Source: Spirochaetia bacterium UBA6919 (GTDB lineage Bacteria > Spirochaetota > UBA6919). From it: a DNA stretch of 64,000 nt. This document shows, piece by piece, positions 20,775 through 30,052 of this stretch. Every line of letters begins with the position of its first letter. Position 1 is the stretch's first letter. The notes beneath the pieces are model-generated. The model did no database searches and was not told the origin of the DNA. It was given only the letters and a program-made list of their open reading frames with translations. Location: positions 5,650-69,649 of the forward strand of contig DKAT01000015.1 in the NCBI GenBank assembly GCA_002450905.1. The letters are read 5' to 3'. Position numbers and translations under genes: made by a program.

Positions 20775-20858
20775 ATGATAGTGCAGTTTCGTTTGATTTT
20801 TTTAGATTGTCCTGTCTTAAAGAATAAAAGTAGCTATATTGCCTGTCCGTTGTGTTAA
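20775..20858 (+). CDS. Possible 27-aa peptide gene
   Basis: An ATG follows a very strong ribosome site (GGAGGGAGGAA) and opens 27 codons ending at TAA. The peptide has a hydrophobic N-terminus (IVQFRLIFLDCPV) and ends in YIACPLC, with three cysteines in all. It stands alone on the plus strand between two minus-strand genes. No family is recognised. The only support is the ribosome site and the cysteines; it could be chance in an AT-rich gap. Confidence 0.25.
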   Translation: MIVQFRLIFLDCPVLKNKSSYIACPLC

Positions 20859-20917
20859 ATCACTGTTCAAAAACACTAATCATTATTAAATAATTTTCTG
20901 GAAGTAATATTAATAAA

Positions 20918-22243
20918 TTATAATTTTTCCATTGCGATGTTAGCAAGTTCAGATCTCTCACCTTTAGATAAATAAACGTGGCCAACTAACTTATTATTTT
21001 TTAAACGTTCGACAGTATAGGACAATCCATTTGAATTTGCGTCCAGATAAGCGTTGTCTATTTGTTCAGGGTCACCTGTTAGCACGATTTTTGTATCTTT
21101 GCCTGCACGGGAAATGATCGTTTTAATTTCATGGGGAGTTAAATTTTGTGCTTCATCTACAATTATAAACTGTTGAGGAATACTCCTTCCCCGAATATAT
21201 GTTAGGGCTTCAATTTCAATGAGATCGTTTTTTAGAAGGTAATCTATACGATCTTTTGGTGTTTTCAATACTTCTGAAGTTATGTTTCCTAATTTCTCAT
21301 TCTTTAAAATGTATTCCAGGTTATCAAAAATAGGTCTCATCCAGTAACTTAATTTCTGATCCTTGCTTCCAGGTAAGTAACCTATATCTTTTCCCATTGG
21401 AATAATAGGTCTGGCAACAAGCATTTTATCAAAAGTAGGTGTAGGGGCAATTGTTTTAAATAGTCCACAGGCAATGGCTAGTAGAGTCTTACCAGTTCCA
21501 GCAGGTCCAACCAGAGTTACTAGTTTGATTTGGTCATTTAACAAGAGATCCATTGCAAATCGTTGTTCCATATTAAGTGCTTTGACTCCGAATATATGGA
21601 TTTGATCATTAAACCGGATGAGTTGGTTGTTTTGAGAATCATATTTTGCAAGAGCAGTGGATGTACCGCCATTTTCAGCTTTAATGAGGGCGTATTCATT
21701 TTCTATAAAATGATGATTATTTAATGTGTAGTGATTTTCTTTGTAGAACGAATTAATTTCATCTGATTTTAATAATATTTCTTTCCATCCTTTGTATAAG
21801 GATCCATATTCCACTTTCTCCTTCTCATAATCACGAGCTTTGATACCGAGAGCTTCTGCCTTAATCCTTGCATTGAGATCTTTGGATATGAAAAATACAG
21901 TTTTACCCTTCTTTTGGAGTTCTAATGCAGTCATTAAGATTTTATTATCATTGACTTCAAGATTCAGGTCTTTGATTTGTGTTTCTGGATTGTTATATAG
22001 GATCTGTAGGGTGCCTCCTGACTTAATATTTGCACCTTTTGACAAAGCACCTTTCCTGACGAGGTTATCTATTTCACGAAGAACAGCTCTTGCATGCATA
22101 CCTTTTTTATCTGAAATGCTTTTGAGACTATCAAGCTCCTCAATAACAGTTATAGGAATAACAACTGTATTATCTGAGAAGGAGTAAATTGAATTGGGGT
22201 TATGGATTAGGACATTAGTATCAAGTACAAAATATTTTATCAT
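20918..22243 (-). CDS. PhoH-like ATPase with N-terminal PIN domain (PhoH2)
   Basis: A 441-residue fusion. Residues 1 to about 140 are a PIN ribonuclease domain, with acidic residues in FVLDTNVLIHNP and VIEELDSLK. Residues about 220-441 are a PhoH ATPase/helicase with Walker A GPAGTGKT at 246-253, Walker B FIIVDEAQNLTPHE and the arginine-bearing VLTGDPEQID segment. In actinobacteria PhoH2 proteins are sequence-specific RNA helicase-nucleases and can work as the toxin-like half of a toxin-antitoxin pair. A small gene on the same strand lies 22 nt upstream (22266-22427), which is the position where an antitoxin-like partner would be expected, but its sequence does not identify it as one. Confidence 0.92.
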   Translation of the reverse strand: MIKYFVLDTNVLIHNPNSIYSFSDNTVVIPITVIEELDSLKSISDKKGMHARAVLREIDNLVRKGALSKGANIKSGGTLQILYNNPETQIKDLNLEVNDNKILMTALELQKKGKTVFFISKDLNARIKAEALGIKARDYEKEKVEYGSLYKGWKEILLKSDEINSFYKENHYTLNNHHFIENEYALIKAENGGTSTALAKYDSQNNQLIRFNDQIHIFGVKALNMEQRFAMDLLLNDQIKLVTLVGPAGTGKTLLAIACGLFKTIAPTPTFDKMLVARPIIPMGKDIGYLPGSKDQKLSYWMRPIFDNLEYILKNEKLGNITSEVLKTPKDRIDYLLKNDLIEIEALTYIRGRSIPQQFIIVDEAQNLTPHEIKTIISRAGKDTKIVLTGDPEQIDNAYLDANSNGLSYTVERLKNNKLVGHVYLSKGERSELANIAMEKL

Positions 22244-22265
22244 ATTGGTATCTTTATAGTTTTAT

Positions 22266-22427
22266 TTAGTTTGAAGATATATTTTGATCTAAAGTGTATA
22301 ATAAATCAATTTTATGAATGATCTTGTCAATGACATATTTATTGGTGATGCGGTATGTATGTTCATTTTCAACAAGTTCAACGATTTCATGAAATAATTT
22401 TCTTTGATCGTCATTATCGATTTTCAT
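22266..22427 (-). CDS. Small protein upstream of phoH, unknown function
   Basis: A 53-codon frame starts with MKIDNDDQRKLF and ends with QNISSN. It is predicted helical and rich in I, K, D and E, with HEIVELVENE and KYVIDKIIHKIDLL as amphipathic helices. GGGA lies about 9 nt before the chosen ATG. An in-frame ATG five codons earlier (22442) has no ribosome site. It ends 22 nt before the PIN-PhoH gene and reads in the same direction, so they probably share a transcript. The regular amphipathic pattern and context favour a real gene. No family is recognised. Confidence 0.5.
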   Translation of the reverse strand: MKIDNDDQRKLFHEIVELVENEHTYRITNKYVIDKIIHKIDLLYTLDQNISSN

Positions 22428-22636
22428 ATTGTGTGATCCCATGGAAATGTTGATATAAAATATATATAATTTTTATAAGATTGGGATTATTATTTTAAAT
22501 CTTTTATCAATTTTCCAAATTATAGATGATTTAATTCAGTGTAAGTTCTTAATTGAATAAAATATCAAATAAATAGAATATTCTAATAGTTATTTTACTC
22601 TATCAAGTGTTTGAATTTTCAAAGAGGGATTTGAGA

Positions 22637-24778
22637 ATGATTACATTCAATGCATTCACCATAACAACTAATGAAGAGAATATTGCAGTAGTTACTCTAG
22701 ATCTTCCCAATGAATCAATTAATAAGCTATCTTCTTTTGTGATAGATGAATTAGAAGAAGTCATACAGGAACTTAGCACAAGAGAAGAGTTAATTGGAGC
22801 ATTATTTATTAGTGGAAAGAAGAATATCTTTATAGCTGGAGCTGATATTCACGAGATTTTTGAGGCTCAATCAAATATTAGCAAGGGGAGGGCTTTCTTA
22901 AGGAGGGGTCAGAAAGTCTTTAACCAGATTGAAAAATTACCCTTTCCTGTATGTGCAGTTATTGACGGGGCCTGTATGGGTGGTGGGATGGAATTTGCTC
23001 TTGCTTGTGATTTTCGTATTGGTTCGACAAATCCTAAAACTATATTAGCTCTTCCTGAGGTGAAATTAGGAATTATGCCTGGATGGGGTGGAACTCAAAG
23101 GATGAGTCGCTTAATTGGACTTCCTCACGCCATCGATATATTTTGCAGTGGTCGAAATGTATATTATAAAGAGGCATATCAAATAGGTTTAATAGATGAT
23201 TATAATAGTTCTGAATTATTGATGGACACAACAATTCAGCTAATCAAAGATAGTTATTCGAAGGGTACATGGAAAGGGAGAAGAGAGGAAATGAATAAGG
23301 CTATTCAGGTCAGTGATGGGGAGAAGTTGTCTATATTTAACCTTGCAAGGGAGAATATAAACAAGAATCATATAGTTCATATTGATGCTCCATTAAGAGC
23401 TCTGGATGCAATTAAAGAGGGGTATTCCCTTCCATTAAAAGATGGCCTTGAAATTGAATTGAATAAGATTGATATACTCCTTGAGGGTGAGGTTTCCAGG
23501 AATTTAATAAAAGTATTTTTCTCTCAGAAATCTATAGAGAAGGAAAAATGGGTATCTATTGATATTATTCCACAAAGAATTGGATTTGTAGGGGTAGTTG
23601 GTGCTGGGATCATGGGTAGTGGAATTGCTTATGCTAATTTGATAAAAAATATCCCTGTCATAATAAAAGATTTAAATGATGATATAGTTACTTCTGGAGT
23701 TGAACGGACAATTAATATTTTCTCAAGTTATGTTAATAGTAGGAAACTGTCATCCAAGGACGCTTTCCAAAAATCTGTTTTGTTATCAGGTAGCTTATCG
23801 TATGACTCCATTAAAAATTGTGATCTGATCATTGAAGCAGTGATTGAAGATAAATCTATTAAGAAAAAAGTCTTTGTAGAATTAGAAAAAATTGTATCAA
23901 ATTCTACAATTATAGCTACCAATACGACAAGCATATCTATAAATGAGTTATCTGAGTGTTTACAACATAAAGAGCGATTTGTAGGTCTTCATTTTTTTAA
24001 TCCTGTACAAAAAATGCCTTTGGTGGAGGTGATACGTAGTAAATATACCAGCGATCAGACGATTTCTACAGTTGTAAATTATGTTCGATCCCTGGATAAA
24101 ACACCTATTGTAGTCAATGATGGCGTTGGATTCATTGTTAGTAGGTTATTATTTATTTATCTTAATGAAGCATCATTATTAATCAATGAAGGAGTTGATA
24201 TAAATTGTATTGAAAAAGAAATGATTTCATTTGGAATGCCTATGGGTCCACTCAGCCTTCTTGATCTTGTTGGAATAGATGTTGCGTATAAATCCAGCCT
24301 TGTTTTAATGAAGGGATTTCCTGAAAGATATCTTCCATCTATAGTTCTTGAGAAATTATATAATATGAAACGATATGGAGTGAAGTCTGGAAAGGGCTTT
24401 TTTATTTATGATACTAAAAAAGGAAAACAGGAATATGATGATGCGTTGTATGAGACTTTAAAAAATAACAGAATGAATTCTGAGTTATCCTCTGAATCTA
24501 TACAATTTCGTTTATTACTCCCTATGATATTGGAAGCTGGACGAATTTTAGAAGATGGTATATCGAACTCTGTTAGGGATATTGATATGGCACTTATACT
24601 GGGTATAAATTTCCCTCCATTCAAGGGTGGATTACTTAGATTTGCTGATCTTTTGGGTATAAAAGAAATATTAAGGCTTTCGAGTGAATATGTCCATTTA
24701 GGTAAGCGGTTTGAACCATGCCAGTTATTGATAGATATGCTGAATAAGGAAAAATCATTTTATAATGATGAGGAATAA
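22637..24778 (+). CDS. fadJ: Fatty acid oxidation complex alpha subunit (enoyl-CoA hydratase / 3-hydroxyacyl-CoA dehydrogenase)
   Basis: Catalyses hydration of enoyl-CoA and NAD-dependent oxidation of 3-hydroxyacyl-CoA. The N-terminal crotonase domain has FIAGADIHEIF (oxyanion loop), GGGMEFALACD and LPEVKLGIMPGWGGTQ; the glutamates at about 119 and 141 match the two catalytic acids. The dehydrogenase half starts at about 302 with GFVGVVGAGIMGSG, followed by GLHFFNPVQKMPLVE carrying the catalytic histidine. The frame extends ten codons upstream to a GTG at 22607, but homology begins at MITFNAF and AGAGG precedes the ATG at 22637, so I use that. The thiolase gene follows after one base. The overall length of 713 matches FadJ/FadB. 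Confidence 0.95.
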   Translation: MITFNAFTITTNEENIAVVTLDLPNESINKLSSFVIDELEEVIQELSTREELIGALFISGKKNIFIAGADIHEIFEAQSNISKGRAFLRRGQKVFNQIEKLPFPVCAVIDGACMGGGMEFALACDFRIGSTNPKTILALPEVKLGIMPGWGGTQRMSRLIGLPHAIDIFCSGRNVYYKEAYQIGLIDDYNSSELLMDTTIQLIKDSYSKGTWKGRREEMNKAIQVSDGEKLSIFNLARENINKNHIVHIDAPLRALDAIKEGYSLPLKDGLEIELNKIDILLEGEVSRNLIKVFFSQKSIEKEKWVSIDIIPQRIGFVGVVGAGIMGSGIAYANLIKNIPVIIKDLNDDIVTSGVERTINIFSSYVNSRKLSSKDAFQKSVLLSGSLSYDSIKNCDLIIEAVIEDKSIKKKVFVELEKIVSNSTIIATNTTSISINELSECLQHKERFVGLHFFNPVQKMPLVEVIRSKYTSDQTISTVVNYVRSLDKTPIVVNDGVGFIVSRLLFIYLNEASLLINEGVDINCIEKEMISFGMPMGPLSLLDLVGIDVAYKSSLVLMKGFPERYLPSIVLEKLYNMKRYGVKSGKGFFIYDTKKGKQEYDDALYETLKNNRMNSELSSESIQFRLLLPMILEAGRILEDGISNSVRDIDMALILGINFPPFKGGLLRFADLLGIKEILRLSSEYVHLGKRFEPCQLLIDMLNKEKSFYNDEE

Positions 24779-24779
24779 T

Positions 24780-25934
24780 ATGAATGAGGCAGTTATTGTC
24801 GATGCTGTTAGAACACCCATTGGGAAAGGAAATATACAAACAGGTATTTATCGTGATACATTTGCAGATGTTCTGGGTGCTTACTCTGTAAAAGGAATTC
24901 TTGAGAGAAATATGTTAGATCCTCGTATCATAGATGATATTATTATAGGTTGTGTAAAACAACAAGAGGAACAAGGTTTTAATATTGCTCGTCAAATAGC
25001 TTTACAAGCAGGGATCCCAATTGAAATTCCATCTATGACAATTAATCGTGTATGTGGCTCAGGTCTAGAGGCAATTAATCTGGCTGCGTTATCAATAATG
25101 GCTGGTTATGGGGATGTTTATATTGCAGGAGGGGTTGAACACATGGGTCACATTCCAATGGATAAGGATTTGTCATTTAATCCATCACTGTTTAAACATT
25201 TTTCAAAAGATATCATTAATATGGGAAGGACTGCAGAGCTACTTACGGTAAAATATAATATTTCCCGTGAAGAACAAGACGAATTTGCATATTATAGTCA
25301 TCAAAAATCTATTGCAGCCCAGCAAAAATGTTTATTTGATACTGAAATTATCCCCTGCTATGGAAGAAATGAGAGGGGAATTAAATCTCTTATTAAACAA
25401 GATCAAGGGGTAAGAGAGGATTGTACAATAACTTCTTTAAAGAATCTTAGTCCTGTATTTAAAATAGATGGTACTATTACAGCTGGAAACGCTTCTCAGA
25501 TTAGTGATGGCTCTTCTTGTTTATTGGTAATGTCATTGAAAAAGTCTCAGGAACTTAAAATGAAACCCATAGTCAAGGTTAAATCAATAGCAGTATCAGG
25601 AGTCGAACCGTCAATGTTTGGAATAGGGTCTGTGAAGGCTATTGAAAAAATATTAAATAAATGTAGTTTATCCCTAAAAGACATTGATGTATTTGAGATT
25701 AATGAAGCCTTTGCAGTACAGGTATTAGCAGTTATTAAAGAACTAAATATCCCAATAGAAAAGATAAATTTACACGGAGGTGCCATTGCCTTAGGTCACC
25801 CGTTGGGTTGTAGTGGTGCAAGAATAACTACGACTCTTCTGAATATTATGAGAAATAATAATTATAAGAGGGGTATAGCAACAATGTGTATAGGACTTGG
25901 TCAGGGAATTGCTACTTTATTTGAATTATTGTGA
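24780..25934 (+). CDS. Acetyl-CoA acyltransferase (thiolase)
   Basis: Performs the last beta-oxidation step, thiolytic release of acetyl-CoA. The nucleophilic cysteine is in NRVCGSGLEAIN (residue 92). NEAFAVQVLAV, GGAIALGHPLGCSGAR with its catalytic histidine and the C-terminal TMCIGLGQGIATL complete the active site. AGGA lies 6 nt before the ATG at 24780; a slightly earlier ATG at 24765 overlaps fadJ and has no ribosome site. With 384 residues it is of normal length. It could alternatively act in the biosynthetic direction, but the fadJ neighbour argues for degradation. It is probably FadI/FadA; I leave the symbol open because the subtype cannot be fixed from sequence alone. Confidence 0.93.
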   Translation: MNEAVIVDAVRTPIGKGNIQTGIYRDTFADVLGAYSVKGILERNMLDPRIIDDIIIGCVKQQEEQGFNIARQIALQAGIPIEIPSMTINRVCGSGLEAINLAALSIMAGYGDVYIAGGVEHMGHIPMDKDLSFNPSLFKHFSKDIINMGRTAELLTVKYNISREEQDEFAYYSHQKSIAAQQKCLFDTEIIPCYGRNERGIKSLIKQDQGVREDCTITSLKNLSPVFKIDGTITAGNASQISDGSSCLLVMSLKKSQELKMKPIVKVKSIAVSGVEPSMFGIGSVKAIEKILNKCSLSLKDIDVFEINEAFAVQVLAVIKELNIPIEKINLHGGAIALGHPLGCSGARITTTLLNIMRNNNYKRGIATMCIGLGQGIATLFELL

Positions 25935-25965
25935 AATATAGATATTAGACAAGAGAAGAATCAAG

Positions 25966-27474
25966 ATGACTATTCATACAGTAAAGGTTTATCCATCTAA
26001 ATCAAATCTCCCTAAGGAAAATCAATTAGCTTGGAAAATAGCTGAAATTGCATCAACACCCTTTCAATTAGATGATTCTGCTATTGAAATGCTTATTAAT
26101 AGGATGATTGATAATGCTGGAGTTGCTATAGCTGCAATAAACAGAACACCTGTAGCTAATGCAAGATCACAAGCTCTGTGTCATCCAAGACAAAATGGAG
26201 CTACTATTTTTGGAATGCCTAACAATAAATTGTTTGAAGCAGAATGGTCGGCATGGGCTAATGGTACGGCAGTCCGAGAACTTGATATGCATGATACCTT
26301 CTTGTCTGCAGATTATTCACACCCAGCTGATAATATTCCCCCTATTCTTGCAGTATCTCAGCAATGTAATCGAAGTGCGAAAGATATAATTCGTGGTATC
26401 ATAATTGGATATGAAATTCAGATTGCTCTTGTTAAGGGAATTTGCTTACATAAACATAAAATAGATCATATAGCTCATTTGGGTCCTTCATCAGCAAGTG
26501 GAATTGGTGCTTTACTTGGTTTGGAAATTGATACTATATATCAAGCAGTACAACATGCACTCCATGTAACCTGCACTACAAGGCAATCACGAAAAGGGGA
26601 TATATCCAGTTGGAAGGCATATGCACCTGCACATGCAGGAAAGTTATCAATTGAATCTGTTGATCGAGCAATGAGAGGTGAGAGGTCTCCCTCTCCTATT
26701 TATGAAGGTGAAGACAGTGTTATAGCCTATTTACTAGATGGTACAAATGGGGAATATGAAGTACCCCTTCCTGAACCTGGTGATCAGTTATCAGCAATTC
26801 TTGAATCTTATACTAAAGAACATTCTGCTGAATATCAATCGCAGGCATTGATTGATCTGGCTTTCAGAATGAGAAAAAGAATCAATAACTTTGATGATAT
26901 CTCAGATATTACTATCTATACAAGTCATCACACCCATTTCGTGATTGGAAGTGGATCAGGTGATCCTCAAAAGTTAGATCCAAGTGCCAGTCGGGAAACT
27001 CTTGATCATAGTATTATGTATATTTTTGCGATTGCTTTGCAAGATGGGGAATGGCACCATATTCGAAGTTATCTACCTCAAAGAGCCCAACGTGAGGATA
27101 CCGTTAGCTTATGGCATAAGATATATACCTTGGAAGATGCTGAATGGACAGCGTTATATCATCACACTGATCCTTCTAAAAAAGCTTTTGGGGGTAGGGT
27201 TGTTATTCAATTTAAGAATGGAACTTCAATTGAAGATGAAATCAAAGTAGCAAATGCTCATCCATCTGGGGAAATTCCTTTTAAAAGAAAAAATTATATC
27301 AAAAAATTTGATGCTCTCACAGAAGGAATTATTACATACCAGGAAAGGAATAGATTTCTAAACTTAGTTCAAAATTTACCTGAGCTTAGAAATGAACAAC
27401 TCAGGGAATTAAATTTACAAGTAGAACTTTCAAAACTTGATAGAAACAAACGAGATCATCGGGGCATATTCTAA
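25966..27474 (+). CDS. prpD: 2-methylcitrate dehydratase (MmgE/PrpD family)
   Basis: Dehydrates 2-methylcitrate in the methylcitrate cycle. The 502-residue protein has family blocks WANGTAVRELDMHDTF, ADYSHPADNIPP, GPSSASGIGALLGL and RKGDISSWKAYAPAHAGK. It is of the MmgE type (Bacillus, actinobacteria) rather than the Escherichia PrpD type. AGAGAAG precedes the ATG. It begins 31 nt after the thiolase gene and overlaps prpB by one base (TAATG), so the four genes form an operon linking beta-oxidation with propionyl-CoA disposal. MmgE/PrpD proteins also include other hydratases, but the neighbouring prpB makes this assignment firm. Confidence 0.93.
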   Translation: MTIHTVKVYPSKSNLPKENQLAWKIAEIASTPFQLDDSAIEMLINRMIDNAGVAIAAINRTPVANARSQALCHPRQNGATIFGMPNNKLFEAEWSAWANGTAVRELDMHDTFLSADYSHPADNIPPILAVSQQCNRSAKDIIRGIIIGYEIQIALVKGICLHKHKIDHIAHLGPSSASGIGALLGLEIDTIYQAVQHALHVTCTTRQSRKGDISSWKAYAPAHAGKLSIESVDRAMRGERSPSPIYEGEDSVIAYLLDGTNGEYEVPLPEPGDQLSAILESYTKEHSAEYQSQALIDLAFRMRKRINNFDDISDITIYTSHHTHFVIGSGSGDPQKLDPSASRETLDHSIMYIFAIALQDGEWHHIRSYLPQRAQREDTVSLWHKIYTLEDAEWTALYHHTDPSKKAFGGRVVIQFKNGTSIEDEIKVANAHPSGEIPFKRKNYIKKFDALTEGIITYQERNRFLNLVQNLPELRNEQLRELNLQVELSKLDRNKRDHRGIF

Positions 27475-28361
27475 TGTTATTTTCGAATAATAATCCTCAG
27501 AATAAGCGATTAAAGTTGCGTGAATTATTAAGAAAAGATAAACTTCTAAGGTTTCCGGGATCTTTTTCACCCTTAATTTCAATGATGATAGAAGATCTTG
27601 GTTTTGATGGTGTCTATATTTCAGGGGCAGTATTATCAAATGATCTCGGTTTACCCGATATTGGTTTAACGACTTTGACAGAAGTTAGTATGAGAGGCAG
27701 ATCGATAGCAAGTGCTACAAATCTTCCGTCACTAATAGACATTGATACAGGATTTGGTGAAGTGGTCAATGTTGCTAGAACAATCAATGAAGTTGAATCA
27801 TTAGGTTTATCAGGGTGTCATATTGAAGACCAGGTATTACCTAAAAGATGTGGGCATTTAAATAATAAGGTATTAGTGAATAAAGATGATATGGTAAAAA
27901 AAATAAAATGTGCTGTAAGGGCAAGACAGGATGAATCTTTCCTCCTGATAGCAAGAACGGATGCACGAACAACTGAAGGACTTGAATCAGCCATAGAACG
28001 AGCTAAATCCTATGTTGATGCTGGTGCTGATGCAATTTTTCCAGAAGCGTTACAAGATGAAAAGGAGTTTGAAACATTTAGAAAGCAGATAAATATTCCT
28101 CTTTTAGCGAATATGACAGAGTTTGGAAAATCAAAACTCTTAACTTATGATCTCTTAAATAATCTCGGTTATAATATTGTTATTTATCCTGTAACAGCAT
28201 TACGACTTGCACTGTATTCTGTCCAAAAGGGTCTTCAGAGCATACTGGATGAGGGATCACAGCAATATATCATTGATCAAATGATGACCAGAAAAGAATT
28301 ATATCGTCTGATTCAATATGAAAAGTACAGTGAGTGGGATGAAAATATTTATAATATTTAA
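27474..28361 (+). CDS. prpB: 2-methylisocitrate lyase
   Basis: Cleaves 2-methylisocitrate to pyruvate and succinate. The 295-residue TIM-barrel protein carries the family signatures GVYISGAVLSN, DIDTGFGEVVNVARTI, HIEDQVLPKRCGH with the catalytic cysteine, ARTDAR and ANMTEFGKS. The KRCGH form separates methylisocitrate lyase from other PEP mutase relatives. Last gene of the operon; the following 428 nt hold no convincing gene. Methylcitrate synthase (prpC) and the aconitase-type isomerase that the pathway also needs are not in this window. Confidence 0.95.
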   Translation: MLFSNNNPQNKRLKLRELLRKDKLLRFPGSFSPLISMMIEDLGFDGVYISGAVLSNDLGLPDIGLTTLTEVSMRGRSIASATNLPSLIDIDTGFGEVVNVARTINEVESLGLSGCHIEDQVLPKRCGHLNNKVLVNKDDMVKKIKCAVRARQDESFLLIARTDARTTEGLESAIERAKSYVDAGADAIFPEALQDEKEFETFRKQINIPLLANMTEFGKSKLLTYDLLNNLGYNIVIYPVTALRLALYSVQKGLQSILDEGSQQYIIDQMMTRKELYRLIQYEKYSEWDENIYNI

Positions 28362-28789
28362 AATTATAATGTCTGAATAAATATACTCATTATAAAATAA
28401 TAAGAAAGCATCTTAACATATTTATGTAGTGTATTTTAAAATGTGTTCGATAAATTGGTTTGCAGATCATTTTGTAGAAACAGCTATTAAAAAGGGTTTA
28501 CAATGATTCCTCTTTTAATTCTTTAATCCTTCCGTAAAATTTCTATCCAATGAACAATCATTAATGCACCCAAAGATAATGGACGAATTAGTTAAAATAA
28601 TTACGGGTGAGGTTTATTGAAATGATGATACCTCTGTCGAAAAATATTAATAAAATGCGAATCTTGATTATATATGTTTATTCATTTAAGAGTTAATCAG
28701 ATAAAATATTTTAAATTATCTTTAAAGAGTGCATTATTATCTCACTCCATTCTTTTATATTATCTTACATCAAGTTTTAAGGAGATAAT
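28362..28789. other. 428-nt gap between prpB and the WYL cluster
   Basis: AT-rich. It holds only two very short frames (21 and 18 codons) without good ribosome sites. The promoter of the cluster starting at 28790 must lie here; AAGGAGA before that gene is its ribosome site. No terminator hairpin with a T-run is visible after prpB. Confidence 0.5.
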
Positions 28790-29125
28790 ATGAATAATCT
28801 AATCCCTGAATCCATTAAGAAAACAGGACTTTGGTCTTTGTTTGAGAATAACCAGGATCTCATTATAGACGTTGTCAACAAAGTGATTGATGTCTGGAAA
28901 GAAAACTCAAATAATAAAAAGATTACTCCAACAGACCAGGAAGCTATTGAAAAGATTATTGAGACGGCTAAGAAAAATGGTGTTAAGAATATTAAAGTAG
29001 GAAACGTTTCTGATAACAGCTATGGTATATTTTACAGATCAGAAAATCCAAGGGATAAACTAGGACTTGGAATGAGCTTCGATAATAACTACCAAATTGA
29101 TATCACATTTAAGGATAACCCATGA
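28790..29125 (+). CDS. Hypothetical protein, 111 aa
   Basis: AAGGAGA lies 8 nt before the ATG. The first 30 residues form hydrophobic helical stretches without a true membrane segment (GLWSLFENNQDLIIDVVNKV). The middle is a lysine-rich helix and the C-terminal half is beta-rich and polar (IKVGNVSDNSYGIFY), ending in strands. I recognise no family. It overlaps the WYL regulator by four bases (ATGA), so the two are coupled. A partner or ligand-sensing role for the regulator is possible, but that is inferred from position only. Confidence 0.75.
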   Translation: MNNLIPESIKKTGLWSLFENNQDLIIDVVNKVIDVWKENSNNKKITPTDQEAIEKIIETAKKNGVKNIKVGNVSDNSYGIFYRSENPRDKLGLGMSFDNNYQIDITFKDNP

Positions 29126-30042
29126 GCGACAGATTACCCAGATTGTTAAGTATCTATCACAGACTCCTCCAAGGTGAGAAAATCACTCTGGATTTTATCA
29201 TGGAATATGGTGAGATCAGTAGACGAACTGTATTCCAGGATATAAAGATTTTAAAGGATTATGGAATATCCATTCTATATGACAAGGTCAATAAAATGTA
29301 TTATATGGATCCAATCAATAGAGATAGAATCCTTTCAACCAGATCCGATGAGATTATGCAACTTGCTGTTGCTATTAAAAGCCCACTACAAGATGAAGAA
29401 AAATTAGAACGATCATTAAAACCATTACTCAAAGAAGATCAGACAAAACGTATCGATAAATTAAAACACCATATCCATTTTAAAATCCCTCATTCCAAAA
29501 TAAATCCAGATATCTGGCAGTCTATAGGTGAAGGGATTCTTGATAAAAAGAAACTCTACTTAAAATATAAATCCTTAAGTGCTGTAAAAGTCTTTCATGT
29601 TCATCCTTATGATCTATTTTTTGCTTATCAGTCCTGGTATTTAATAGGATTTTGTGAGGAAGAGGGTAATGTACGGGTATTTCGATTAAATCGTATTGTA
29701 ACTTCAAACGCATCAATAAAAACTTTTACCGTACAACCCTCCTATGATTTTGAAAGACTTTATGGAAAGAAAGGATTTATCAGGGAAACAGGGAAAACCT
29801 TTACTGCTGAAATCTGGTTTGATAAGGAATACTCAAGGGTAATTAATGAAGTGGAGTGGTGTGAAAGTCAAAAGATAACTTTAAATCCAGATGAAAGTCT
29901 TATCTTAAAAGGGAAGTTTTATGATGAAGAAGAACTTATCCACTGGGCACTGGGATTTGGAATCCATGCTAAAATCTTAAAACCTGAAAGACTTGTTCAG
30001 TCTATGAAAAATATCGTACAGGATATTCAAAAATTATACTAG
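29122..30042 (+). CDS. WYL-domain transcriptional regulator
   Basis: A DNA-binding and ligand-sensing protein of 306 residues. The N-terminal winged helix-turn-helix is seen in MEYGEISRRTVFQDIKILKDY (DeoR/HTH_11 style). The WYL domain spans about residues 140-215, with its name motif SWYLIGFCEEE and the typical HPYDLFF and RVFRLNRIV segments. A C-terminal WCX-like part follows (KTFTAEIWFDKEY). WYL proteins often control DNA-damage responses or phage-defence loci and can bind nucleic-acid ligands. The gene lies second in a run of small unknown genes, which it may control. No nuclease, methylase or other recognisable defence effector lies next to it. Confidence 0.9.
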   Translation: MSDRLPRLLSIYHRLLQGEKITLDFIMEYGEISRRTVFQDIKILKDYGISILYDKVNKMYYMDPINRDRILSTRSDEIMQLAVAIKSPLQDEEKLERSLKPLLKEDQTKRIDKLKHHIHFKIPHSKINPDIWQSIGEGILDKKKLYLKYKSLSAVKVFHVHPYDLFFAYQSWYLIGFCEEEGNVRVFRLNRIVTSNASIKTFTVQPSYDFERLYGKKGFIRETGKTFTAEIWFDKEYSRVINEVEWCESQKITLNPDESLILKGKFYDEEELIHWALGFGIHAKILKPERLVQSMKNIVQDIQKLY

Positions 30043-30052
30043 AGGTTTAATT

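Larger units (their letters stand above)
20345..20917. other. 573-nt intergenic stretch between phoH and greA
   Basis: This AT-rich gap lies between two minus-strand genes. It contains a GGGAC/GTCCC inverted repeat at 20416-20443 with an 18-nt loop and one short plus-strand reading frame listed separately (20775-20858). The promoter of greA must lie outside it, upstream of 20344 on the minus strand, that is in its first part; I see no clear consensus boxes. Nothing else is recognisable. Confidence 0.5.

Noticed and set aside
28441..28507. 21-codon frame in the gap after prpB
   Set aside because: Too short, no ribosome site and no conserved feature.
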